Positions 18,601-25,968 of a DNA stretch of 64,000 nt are shown here, piece after piece. This DNA comes from JAIVGV01 sp031425275 (GTDB lineage Bacteria > Acidobacteriota > Blastocatellia > Pyrinomonadales > Pyrinomonadaceae). The position numbers and the translations under genes are program-made. The notes below the pieces were generated by a model that had not been told where the DNA came from, ran no database searches, and saw nothing but the letters and a program-made list of their open reading frames with translations. Location of the stretch: assembly GCA_031425275.1 (NCBI GenBank), contig JANPJA010000138.1, positions 40,062-104,061 on the forward strand. The letters are read 5' to 3'. Numbering within the stretch: position 1 is the stretch's first letter; each line of letters begins with the position of its first letter.

Positions 18601-19525
18601 GGGCGCGACGGCCGAGCGCATCGAGCAGACCAACGGCGCGTTCCAAGCCCTGAGGCTGCGGCCCAACCAGCAGTTCTCGACCATCACCTACATCGACAAC
18701 AGCGGCGCGTCGAACTACCACTCGGCGCAGTTCACTCTGCGCCGCCGCTTCTCGCGCAACCTCGGCATGACGGCGGCCTACACCTTCGGCAAGTCAATCG
18801 ACAACCAGTCGGTCGATCCGGTCGGCGCGGCTTCGGGCGGCGGACTCTCGACCACCAACTCGCGGACGCCGACCGACATCCGCGACTTCAACGAGGAGCG
18901 CGCCCGTTCGGACTTCGACCGCACGCACGTCCTCTCGATGACTTCTTCGTGGGATTTGCCGGTCGGCCGCGGCCAGCGTTTCCTCGCCGACTCGCCGGGC
19001 TTCGTCAACCACATCCTCGGCGGCTGGTCGGTGAACGGCATCTTCAACAAGATGTCGGGCGAGCCGTTCAGCATCCGCAGCGGCGCGCGCACTTCAAACG
19101 CCGGCCACGAGTCGCGCGCGGCCGTGCTCACCTTCGAGCAGCCGCGGGTGCAGGATGTCGCCGGCGTGCGCGGCCCCGTCCTGTTCCCCAACGCGAACAA
19201 CTTCGCGCTGCCGCAGCCCGGGACGAACGGCGCGGGCCGCAACATCTTCGTGGCCCCCGGCTACTGGAACATCGATCTCAGTTTCATCAAGACGTTCCAA
19301 GTGACCGAGCGGCTCAAGCTGCAATTCCGCACGGAGATGTTCAACGCCTTCAACCACGCCAACATGGACAACCCGCGCGACGCTTCGGTGGGATCACCCA
19401 GCATCCTCTCCAGCGTGTTCGCGCAGACCTGCTGCGCGGCTGTCGCGCCGCCCTCGACGCAGACCATCATCCAGACGGGCGAAGCCGCCCGCGTGATCCA
19501 ATTCGCCCTGAAAGTGCAGTTCTGA
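15644..19525 (+). CDS. Oar-like TonB-dependent outer-membrane receptor (second copy)
   Basis: About 1,293 residues from the ATG at 15644, chosen because AGGAG lies eight bases upstream and the protein then opens with a clean signal peptide (MSRYLLRTLCLF to about residue 24). A carboxypeptidase-regulatory-like domain follows (INGTVTDATGAIVSGANV, about 29-110), then a plug (VNGSRDRAFNVTIDGIEAN near 178) and a barrel ending VIQFALKVQF. It is the same family as the receptor at 8-11.5 kb but clearly diverged, so it is an old paralogue and not a recent duplication. The ligand is unknown. A perfect 20-bp-stem terminator follows. Confidence 0.92.
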   Translation: MSRYLLRTLCLFALVAAAAATSTAQVGTSRINGTVTDATGAIVSGANVTLKNEATGVTQSQMTTESGLFAFAAVPVGAYTISVERSGFKTSQRTGITLQVDTPASLDFTLETGQVSEVVTVQAGAELLQSNNATIGNVVEQKAIEQLPLNGRNPLSLLLYEPGVVQRSFGGAGSGVHVNGSRDRAFNVTIDGIEANESSVPNPVSNLYRLNPDNVQEFKVTTNNATAEEGRNSGASISVRTRSGTNSLHGTGFYFHRNDALNANEFFSNALNLPKPIIKLHQYGGEVGGPIKENKTFFFASYQRNQVAFTQPIDQTFGVPIVYTASARQGIFRYFVPDPANPLVINGTTITRNNRLLVDATTGQLRAGVNNCATAASLGCVRTYSLLNPANNTTGAAIDATVAGLINPRPLPNDFSTGGDGLNTGAFLWNPPTKISGPAYAFRVDHNFNDSNSVFARFLFSDYNTLEGDPLNGRPQVFPGFPPLGEVFRRTSNLAISWRRVLSPHITNELTVGYARFQFLFTQGEANPDFPNVPPFDFNNVSEPYNNTPRTARAVTTPQFIDNLTVVKGAHVMGFGANIRVYRHVDQRGQPGGINVTPTVDFASSRRNPFIVGATQNGGFTSASGIETGTDAVTLGGLINNLIGRPARIQQTFISNLRDDVFLPFKVGDQVTLFAEQHKLNQFNFYAQDEWKARPNLSLSFGVRWEINPAGTTVGGEVLRPTTPIVGTGLPVTFAKSDTWYDITKLGVFGPRLGLAWSPSYKSGFLKTLFGDNNKSVVRMGYGIAYDTISSFQVTAAAGRVPGLLVTCSSTFPFTTATNGCAPPTNATIAGGFPQLLTPPTLKPSSFLTLPIQSVDNAPPITVFAPTMKVPTVHQWNLNFQRELPAGFVMQMGYVARAGNRLFMAYNINQINGDAILPSFLLMQENMRRGCLPAGTGNRSGFTCSNPIPSSQIPLIGQLNTAIGGTGGVTFVNGTNVQGDLVLNALGATAERIEQTNGAFQALRLRPNQQFSTITYIDNSGASNYHSAQFTLRRRFSRNLGMTAAYTFGKSIDNQSVDPVGAASGGGLSTTNSRTPTDIRDFNEERARSDFDRTHVLSMTSSWDLPVGRGQRFLADSPGFVNHILGGWSVNGIFNKMSGEPFSIRSGARTSNAGHESRAAVLTFEQPRVQDVAGVRGPVLFPNANNFALPQPGTNGAGRNIFVAPGYWNIDLSFIKTFQVTERLKLQFRTEMFNAFNHANMDNPRDASVGSPSILSSVFAQTCCAAVAPPSTQTIIQTGEAARVIQFALKVQF

Positions 19526-19565
19526 GGCGAGCGACAGTCCGGGCCGGCCAACAGTCCGGCCGACT

Positions 19566-19610
19566 AACAAAAAGAGAGGCGGCCCTTCGCGGGCCGCCTC
19601 TCTTTTTGTT
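19566..19610. terminator. Bidirectional intrinsic terminator, 20-bp perfect stem
   Basis: Arms 19566-19585 and 19591-19610 are exact reverse complements with a 5-base loop (TTCGC). The GC-rich upper stem is bordered by A and T runs, so transcripts from either side end in a U-rich tract. It separates the convergent receptor and GHL10 hydrolase genes. Confidence 0.9.
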
Positions 19611-19671
19611 CCGCCCGCGGCGCGCCTCGGTAAATTCGACGCACACGTCGCGGCTTCCACCGAGGAACCGC

Positions 19672-22086
19672 TTAATGTCCCCGGCGGTCGTGTGGGACGA
19701 CGACATCGGCGATGGCCGTCGCGGTGTGACCAGCCGCGTCCGTCACGGTGGCCGTCACGCGGTAGAGTCGTCCGTCGCGATCGCCGCCCGCGCGCCGCGC
19801 CTCGACGGCCAATGATTCCGCCCACGTCGCCTGCGGGCCGGAGAGCGCGCGCGGGCTGATCGAAAGCGGCGTGCCGTACTCATCCGTCACCACGTAGCTC
19901 ACGCCCGCGAGGCCGGAAACGGCGTCCGCGCCCGCGCCCGTAATCGCGACCGCGACCGACTGCCCGTTGGGCGGCCAGATCACAGAGGGGCTGGCGGTCA
20001 AACTCACCGCCGGCGCGCTCTTGTCGAGTTTGATGATCAAGGTCTTTGCCGGCTCGGCGTTACCAGCCTCATCCGTCGAGCGGTAGCCGACGACGGTCGT
20101 GCCCTCGGTCGCGACGACGAACGGCGCGGAATAAGTCAGCCACGTCACGCCCCCGTCAATCGAGTACTCGGTCGAGGCGACGCCCGCACATTCGTCCGCC
20201 GCCGAGAGTACGACGGTGATATCGCTGGTGTACCAACCATTAGTGCCGTTCGGAGCCGTGGGCGAGGGGGCGGCCGTGGTCTCCGGCGCGGTCGTGTCGG
20301 GCACGGCGTCGGCCACCTGCCCCGCCGTCACGTCGAAGCAGGCCCGGTGCGTGTCCGCGCCCAAACGGGCGGTGGCGCGGTAGCGGCCCGGCGCGAGATC
20401 GACTGCGCCGTAGAACCCGCCGCCGTCGGTGGCGGTCGTGCGCGGGCTCGGGGCGGGGGCGGCGTCGAGGCTTTCAACGGTCACGGTCGCGGTGTCGAGG
20501 GGCGTCGCGTCGGCGCGCAGCGCGAAGCCCTTCGCGTGTCCTTTCGTCGGCGAGTCCTTCCACGCGAAGACGGGGACGGGCGCGGTCTGCGAGAACACGG
20601 CGGTCGGGTTTGTCGCCGGGTCTTCGTAGGCCGTCAGCCCGTTGACCGACTTGCCCGTCGTCAGGCCGGAAGCGAACTCGGCGAAGGAGCGCGCCGGGGT
20701 GATTTGGCCGGGCGGGACGGAGAAGGGGTTGGCGATGGGCGTGGCGGTGACGCCGTTGGTGGCGGGCGAGTTGCTGTTCGCCATCGAGAAGAAGATCACG
20801 CCGTCGGCCGTGTGGCCCAGCGCGGACGGCGCGAGCGAGCGGCGCGTCTGCCGGAGCGTGCCTTCGATGGGATTGATGAACACGCCGAGGCCGACGACGG
20901 CCGAGCGATCATACTTGTGATTCTTCGTCCACTCGTTCCACTGGTTGAACTGCGTGAGCTGCGCGGGGATGTGATCGCGCTTGTAGTTCATCGGCATCGC
21001 GATGTCGAGGATGCCTTCCTGCGTCCACGCGCGCCAGTCTTGATAGACGCGCCAGTAGGCTTCGGCCGAGTTCCAAGCGGACTCGGTCGCGGGGCCGCCG
21101 CCGAACGCGATGAGCGCGGCCGAAACCTTGAGGTGCGGCTTGACGGCGACGGCGTTGAGGTACACGCGGCGGACGAGGTTCGACACCTGATCGCGCCGCC
21201 ACTGCATCCACAGCGGGTCGCCGGTGGCGGGGTTGCCGCTCCTGCCGTGGCGCGTGTTGAAGCGCGCGATGCTCGTCTGGTTGTAGCCGATGTTCGTGCC
21301 GTTGGTCGGGGTCTGCGCGGGTTGGCCGGCGAGGACGCCGAACTCCGGGTAGCGGATGCGGTCGAGGTGGAGGCCGTCGATGTCGTAATTGTTAACGAGG
21401 CGCATCAGCACGTCATGCGTGTGGGCCGCGGCGTCGGGGTGGCCGAGGTCGATCCAGAAATCGCTGCCGAAGCGGTGTCCCTGAAAGCCGATGCCGTTGG
21501 CGGTATTGTCGGGCAGCAGCGTGCGCGTCAGCCAGTTGTTCGGCCCCTGCACGATTTGTTGCGTGGCCGGGTTATAGCCGCCGTGCCGGTTGAAGACGTG
21601 GGTCGGGTTGGTCGGGGGGCCGAGCGTCGCCGAGGGCGCGAAGTTCGGGTTCTTGTTCCAGACCGCGCCGACGATGACGAAGGCGTGCACCTCGATGCCT
21701 TCGGCGTGCGCCGTGTTGATTAAATCCTGTAGCGGATCGAAGTTCGCGACGATGGGCGTGAAGTCGGGGCGCGGCTCCAGCGAGTTCAAGTACCACGAGT
21801 CGCCGCGCCGCCGCACCTGCGCGAAGATGGCGTTGGCCTTGGCGGCCTTCGCGTTGTTGACGACGGCCAGCACGTCGGCGTGGTTGTTGAGGGTGGTGTT
21901 AAAAGTGTCCACCCAGAAGGCGCGGTATTCGGCGCGCTGCTGCTGCGCCCGCGCGCCGGCCGCGCAGACGGCCAAGAGGGCGAGACAGACAAGGAAGGCG
22001 GCCGACAAAGAGACGGCGCGGCGCGGCGCGAGTCCCGCGAGGGCGAAGGTGGCCGCGCGTGGCGGCGTGCGGGTCGGTGTCCACAT
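19672..22086 (-). CDS. Secreted GHL10 (DUF187) glycoside hydrolase, YddW/DigH-like
   Basis: This 804-residue exported protein begins at an ATG with AGGAG six bases upstream and a signal peptide to about residue 47. Residues about 50-400 form a GHL10/DUF187 TIM barrel: EYRAFWVDTFNTTLNNHADV at the start, ANAIFAQVRRRGDSWYLNS, EGIEVHAFVIVGAVWN, IDGLHLDRIRYPEFG and LDIAMPMNYKRDH are typical. A carboxypeptidase-regulatory-like beta domain (about 510-590) and an OmpL47-like Ig domain (SDITVVLSAADECAGVAS near 619) follow, perhaps for cell-wall binding. E. coli YddW (DigH) of this family cleaves peptide-free (denuded) peptidoglycan glycans. Its place as the last gene of a co-directional muropeptide salvage locus suggests the same substrate here, but this is an inference. 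Confidence 0.87.
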   Translation of the reverse strand: MWTPTRTPPRAATFALAGLAPRRAVSLSAAFLVCLALLAVCAAGARAQQQRAEYRAFWVDTFNTTLNNHADVLAVVNNAKAAKANAIFAQVRRRGDSWYLNSLEPRPDFTPIVANFDPLQDLINTAHAEGIEVHAFVIVGAVWNKNPNFAPSATLGPPTNPTHVFNRHGGYNPATQQIVQGPNNWLTRTLLPDNTANGIGFQGHRFGSDFWIDLGHPDAAAHTHDVLMRLVNNYDIDGLHLDRIRYPEFGVLAGQPAQTPTNGTNIGYNQTSIARFNTRHGRSGNPATGDPLWMQWRRDQVSNLVRRVYLNAVAVKPHLKVSAALIAFGGGPATESAWNSAEAYWRVYQDWRAWTQEGILDIAMPMNYKRDHIPAQLTQFNQWNEWTKNHKYDRSAVVGLGVFINPIEGTLRQTRRSLAPSALGHTADGVIFFSMANSNSPATNGVTATPIANPFSVPPGQITPARSFAEFASGLTTGKSVNGLTAYEDPATNPTAVFSQTAPVPVFAWKDSPTKGHAKGFALRADATPLDTATVTVESLDAAPAPSPRTTATDGGGFYGAVDLAPGRYRATARLGADTHRACFDVTAGQVADAVPDTTAPETTAAPSPTAPNGTNGWYTSDITVVLSAADECAGVASTEYSIDGGVTWLTYSAPFVVATEGTTVVGYRSTDEAGNAEPAKTLIIKLDKSAPAVSLTASPSVIWPPNGQSVAVAITGAGADAVSGLAGVSYVVTDEYGTPLSISPRALSGPQATWAESLAVEARRAGGDRDGRLYRVTATVTDAAGHTATAIADVVVPHDRRGH

Positions 22087-22235
22087 AGTAGGCTCCTATT
22101 TGAGTCAATTTGAAGAGAGAGCTTGTCCGGGGGTTGAACTGCCGGCGCGTCGAGCGGTAGGGGACAAGTGTCGTCCGCGACGAAGAGGTCGCGCTGCGGC
22201 CCGCGCCAACTCTTTGGCGCGGGCCGCCGGTTAAT

Positions 22236-23234
22236 TTACGGAGTCGGTTTGCGCTCCTCAACGAAAATCGTGTTGAGGACTTCGGCCAGACGGTAACCCG
22301 CGAGCGCGATGCGCTGGCCGGAAATCTTCTGCGCCTCGGCTGTGTATTCGGCCGAAGGGGCCTCGCCCTCTTTGACTTTGACGAATGCGAACTCGCGCGC
22401 GAGCGTGTTGCTCTCCTGCACCCAGACGAGCGGCTCGATCTCCTTCGCCGCGGCGTCCGGCGGGTATGCCTTCATGAACTCATCGGCGAGCGAGCGGATG
22501 CGCGCCCGGCCGGCTTCGTCGAGCGGGCGGCGCGGCGCTTCGTAGGCGAAGCGGCCGGCCGCCGCGTCCCAGAAGAAGTGAAGGTTGCGGACGCGCGGCT
22601 CGTTCGGCAGGGAGAGCGCGAAGCCGTTGCCCCCCGAGTCGCCGTTCGGGTTCTTGGCCGAGTAGCGCGTCGCGGTGTGGAGCGGCTGGTGCACGTCGCC
22701 GACGAGGTGGTAGAGGAAGCCGAGAATTTCGGCGTATGACTTTTCCCGCTTCAAGGTTTCCGCATCCAGCCGTTCGCGCCGGGCGGCGTCCGTCTGTGGG
22801 CGCGAACGGCTCGCGCGCAGGGTGTTGATGCACCAATTGATCTGGCTCAGAACATTGATCGGCTCCGGCCCGACGTTCGGGCGCGCGGGGACGCCGTCGA
22901 AGAAGGGCCGGTAGTTCGTGTAGTGCCACGGGTCGTACTCGTCCGTCAGCGAGTCGCCGCGGAAGTCGTCCATCCAGATGCCGATGGTGACGGGGTCGTA
23001 AACCTTTTCGCAGGTCTGGGCCGTGTAGTAGCCCGCGCAGAGGTGGATGAGTGGGCGGCCGTTGGGCGGCGTGACGAGCAACTGATCGACGCGCGCCTTA
23101 GCGGCGGGCGTGAGCCGCAGGTAGGCGATCTGCCCCACGAGTATGTGACCGTACTCGTGCCACGCCGACGCGCGGGCGGGCGCGACGAACAGGAGCAGCG
23201 ACGCGAGCAGCAGCGAGGTCGTAACTTTTTTCAT
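22236..23234 (-). CDS. Secreted S1/P1-type nuclease
   Basis: About 332 residues from the ATG at 23234 (GGAG seven bases upstream; the in-frame extension runs into repeat DNA). After a signal peptide (KKVTTSLLLASLLLFVAPA) the mature protein begins near AWHEYGHILVGQIAYLRL, where an N-terminal Trp and His supply zinc ligands in the S1/P1 zinc nuclease family. VGDVHQPLHTATRYS further on is the family's second metal signature, followed by GGNGF. These enzymes degrade single-stranded DNA and RNA outside the cytoplasm. Between the AmiE-NamZ fusion and the GHL10 gene on the same strand, it fits a role in scavenging phosphate and nucleosides from cell debris. Confidence 0.92.
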   Translation of the reverse strand: MKKVTTSLLLASLLLFVAPARASAWHEYGHILVGQIAYLRLTPAAKARVDQLLVTPPNGRPLIHLCAGYYTAQTCEKVYDPVTIGIWMDDFRGDSLTDEYDPWHYTNYRPFFDGVPARPNVGPEPINVLSQINWCINTLRASRSRPQTDAARRERLDAETLKREKSYAEILGFLYHLVGDVHQPLHTATRYSAKNPNGDSGGNGFALSLPNEPRVRNLHFFWDAAAGRFAYEAPRRPLDEAGRARIRSLADEFMKAYPPDAAAKEIEPLVWVQESNTLAREFAFVKVKEGEAPSAEYTAEAQKISGQRIALAGYRLAEVLNTIFVEERKPTP

Positions 23235-23277
23235 CGGCTTACTCCAAGAACATTTTCGGCTTACTCCAAGAACATTT
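23234..23277. repeat. 22-base tandem duplication at the nuclease start
   Basis: Two exact 22-base copies (23234-23255 and 23256-23277) lie immediately upstream of the S1/P1 nuclease ATG. On the minus strand each copy contains TTGGAG, so the duplication doubles the ribosome-binding sequence; the copy next to the ATG has normal spacing. Confidence 0.85.
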
Positions 23278-23413
23278 GTAGGGGCGGGGCTTGTCCCTGC
23301 CCGGAAGCGACCGCGAGGTCGCTCAAACGATCCGTTGTCCTTCGATGTCGAGTGCCGCCACGCATCGTTCGCGCTGTCGCGCTCAACGGGCAGGGACAAG
23401 CCCTGCCCCTACA
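23277..23413. repeat. Palindrome-ended intergenic element X1
   Basis: A 137-base element whose ends are inverted repeats of about 27 bases (TGTAGGGGC at the left, GCCCCTACA at the right), with one difference between arms. The core differs from that of copy X2 (27958-28096) except near the ends and in GCGCTCAACGGGCAGG on the right. No reading frame is seen inside. It lies in the gap between the AmiE-NamZ and nuclease genes. The form is that of a small non-autonomous (MITE/REP-like) element. Confidence 0.8.
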
Positions 23414-23421
23414 ATTTTCCC

Positions 23422-25968
23422 TTAGCGATAGATCAACGCGCGGGCGCGGGCGCGGCGAAACTCTTCGAGGCCGGCCGACCAAGTTCGCGCGATCTCTTCG
23501 GCCGACTCGCCCCGCTTCAGTCGTGCGAGCGTGTCGGCGTGGGCCAAGAGGCGCATCGAATTATCGATCTTCCAGTCGGCGGGGAAAAGTTTGCGCAGGG
23601 CGACGGCGATCTCCATGCCGGCCGCGACTGGCCGGAACCGCGCGCGGTCGGTGACGATGATGTTGACGCCGCCGCACTCTTCGCCCTTGAAGACGGAGGC
23701 GGACGGCGTGAACCGCACGGGCACGAAACGCGCGCCCGCGATCCCGCGCGCGTTGAGGTGCGCCGCGAGACGCTGGCCGTCGATCCACGGCGCGCCGAGC
23801 ACCTCGAACGGCGTGTCCGTCCCGCGCCCCACGCTCACGTTGGTCGTCTCCCACAGCCCGATGCCGGGATACAAAGTCGCCTGCGTCAGGCTCCGCATGT
23901 TCGGCGAAGGGTTAACCCACGTCAGGCCCGTCGAGTCGAGCCACATCCCGCGCCGCCAACGCTCCATCTCGACGACGCGCAAGTCGCACCCGAACTTCCG
24001 CTCCTCGTTAAAGAGGCGGGCCATTTCGCCGATTGTCATCCCGTGGCTGACGGGGATGGTGTGATAGACGACGAACGACAATTTATCGGCGTCGCCGACC
24101 GGGCCTTCCGTCTCCACGCCGCCGAGGGGGTTGGGGCGGTCGAGCACGAAGACCGTCTTCCCGGCCTTCGCCGCCTCCTCCATCACGTTGAGGAGGGTGG
24201 CCATGTACGTGTAGAAGCGCACGCCGACATCTTGAATGTCGAAGACGAGGGCGTCGAGGTCTTTCAAGTGCTCGGGCTTCGGCCGCCGCGACTCGCCGTA
24301 CAGAGAGTAGATGGGGAGGCCCGTCTTCTCGTCCATCGTGTCGGACACCTTCTCATCCAACGCGCCGCGGATGCCGTGCTCGGGCGCGAAGAGCGCGACG
24401 AGGCGCACGCCCGCGGCGGCCGGGGCTTCGCGCAGCACGTCAATCGTCTGCCGACCGCGACGGTCGCGCCCCGTGTGGTTGGTGACGAGGCCGACGCGCA
24501 GGCCCGCGAGTTGTTTGAACCCGTCGCGCGACAACACGTCGATGCCGGTCAGAACTTCCGCGTCAGCCGGGGCGGGCGCAGCAGCGGTCGCGGCGGTATT
24601 CGCGGCGACGTTACCGGCCGTCAGGCGCGCGAGGCTCACCATCACTTCCGAGGCGAAACGCGAAGACTCGGCGCGCGCCCGTTCCGCACTCGCGTCCGTG
24701 AGCGAAGCGGCGACGACTGACGCGACCCGTCCGCGCAGGGCCGCCACGTCGCCCTTGCCTGCGGGGTGGACGCGGTTCGAGAGAAAAACCACGAACGTCT
24801 CGGTCGCCGGATCGAGCCAGAGTGACGTGCCGGTGAACCCCGTGTGGCCGAACGAGCCGGGAGTAAACAAGTCGCCCCGGTTCGCCGAAAAACTGCTCGC
24901 CACGTCCCAGCCCAGACCGCGAGCCGAGCCGTCATCCGCCACCGCGCGCGGCCGCGTCATGGCCGCGACGCCGAGCGGGCTGAGGATGCGCGCCCCGCCG
25001 TACTCGCCGCCGTTCATAATCATCTGGCAGTAGATGGCGAGATCGTCGGCCGTCGAGAACAACCCCGCGTGGCCCGCGACGCCGTCCATGCGGAAGGCCG
25101 TCGGGTCGTGTACTTCGCCGCGCAGCCAACGCCCGCCTTCGGCCGCGCCCAGCGCGTCGGGCCGCCCGCCGAGATAGCCCGCCTGACCGCGCCGCTGCTC
25201 CGTCGGCGCGATGCGCGCGCGCAAAGTCGCGGCCGGGCGAAATCCGGTGTCGCGCATTCCCAGCGGCTCGAAGATGTGCTTGCGCGCGAACTCGTCGAGC
25301 GGCTGCCCCGACGCGCGGCGGACGATCTCGCCGAGCGCGATGTAGCCGATGTCGCTATAGACGAAGCGCGTGCCGGGCCGGTTTTGCAGCCGCTCGACGT
25401 GCAACCGTTTGACGGCCTCGTCCGTGCCCGTCCACTGTTCGCGCAGATCAAAGTCGGGCGCGTAGCCGGACCGGTGGGTGAGCAGGTGTTCGACGGTGAT
25501 CCGCTCGCGCCCCTCGTCTTTCAATTCGGGGATGAAGCGCGAGACCGGATCGTTCAGACGCACGAGGCCGCGCTCGATTAAGATCATCACGCTCGTCGCG
25601 GTCGCGACGACTTTCGTCAGACTCGCCGCGTCGAAGATGGTGTCCGCCGTCATCACCTCGCGGCTCGGCTCGACGGCGCGCGCCCCGTAAGCTTTGCGCC
25701 ACACGACGCGCCCCTTGCGTGCCGCGAGGACGACCGCGCCCGGCGTCTCCTTGCGCGTGACGGCCCCCTCGACGACCGCGTCGAGTTCCGCCAGCCGGGC
25801 GGCTGACATCCCGACGCTGGCGGGCGTGGCGGCAGACAAAGGCCCGGCTAAAAGTTGAACGCCGTGCGAAGCGATTAGAGCGCACACGAGCAGGCTCCGA
25901 CAAAAGCCAGTCATGGCGCGCGATTCTTGGCGGGCGTTGATGCGCGCGTATATGTTGATTCGGTTCAC
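23422..25968 (-). CDS. namZ: AmiE-like serine hydrolase fused to NamZ exo-N-acetylmuramidase
   Basis: One 848-residue exported polypeptide. The GTG start at 25968 overlaps the nagZ stop (GTGA), implying translational coupling; an ATG at 25914 is the alternative. A signal peptide is followed by a class-C beta-lactamase/AmiE fold (about 45-430) with catalytic Ser116-x-x-Lys119 in SLTK, Tyr204-Ser-Asp and GHTGFTG at 374-380. An Ala-rich linker (about 440-470) leads to a DUF1343/NamZ domain with RVGLVTNHTGR, FAPEHGIRG (candidate catalytic Glu530), DIQDVGVRFYTY and DRPNPLGG. In Bacillus subtilis, AmiE (a serine hydrolase of this fold, which strips stem peptides from MurNAc) and NamZ (which removes MurNAc from the non-reducing end of glycans) are separate proteins encoded beside NagZ. 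Here they are fused. The AmiE assignment of the first half rests on context, because the fold also includes esterases. Confidence 0.9.
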   Translation of the reverse strand: MNRINIYARINARQESRAMTGFCRSLLVCALIASHGVQLLAGPLSAATPASVGMSAARLAELDAVVEGAVTRKETPGAVVLAARKGRVVWRKAYGARAVEPSREVMTADTIFDAASLTKVVATATSVMILIERGLVRLNDPVSRFIPELKDEGRERITVEHLLTHRSGYAPDFDLREQWTGTDEAVKRLHVERLQNRPGTRFVYSDIGYIALGEIVRRASGQPLDEFARKHIFEPLGMRDTGFRPAATLRARIAPTEQRRGQAGYLGGRPDALGAAEGGRWLRGEVHDPTAFRMDGVAGHAGLFSTADDLAIYCQMIMNGGEYGGARILSPLGVAAMTRPRAVADDGSARGLGWDVASSFSANRGDLFTPGSFGHTGFTGTSLWLDPATETFVVFLSNRVHPAGKGDVAALRGRVASVVAASLTDASAERARAESSRFASEVMVSLARLTAGNVAANTAATAAAPAPADAEVLTGIDVLSRDGFKQLAGLRVGLVTNHTGRDRRGRQTIDVLREAPAAAGVRLVALFAPEHGIRGALDEKVSDTMDEKTGLPIYSLYGESRRPKPEHLKDLDALVFDIQDVGVRFYTYMATLLNVMEEAAKAGKTVFVLDRPNPLGGVETEGPVGDADKLSFVVYHTIPVSHGMTIGEMARLFNEERKFGCDLRVVEMERWRRGMWLDSTGLTWVNPSPNMRSLTQATLYPGIGLWETTNVSVGRGTDTPFEVLGAPWIDGQRLAAHLNARGIAGARFVPVRFTPSASVFKGEECGGVNIIVTDRARFRPVAAGMEIAVALRKLFPADWKIDNSMRLLAHADTLARLKRGESAEEIARTWSAGLEEFRRARARALIYR

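Noticed and set aside
15728..18721. Long minus-strand open frame inside the second receptor
   Set aside because: Antisense shadow of a well-supported gene; no domain, no start signal.
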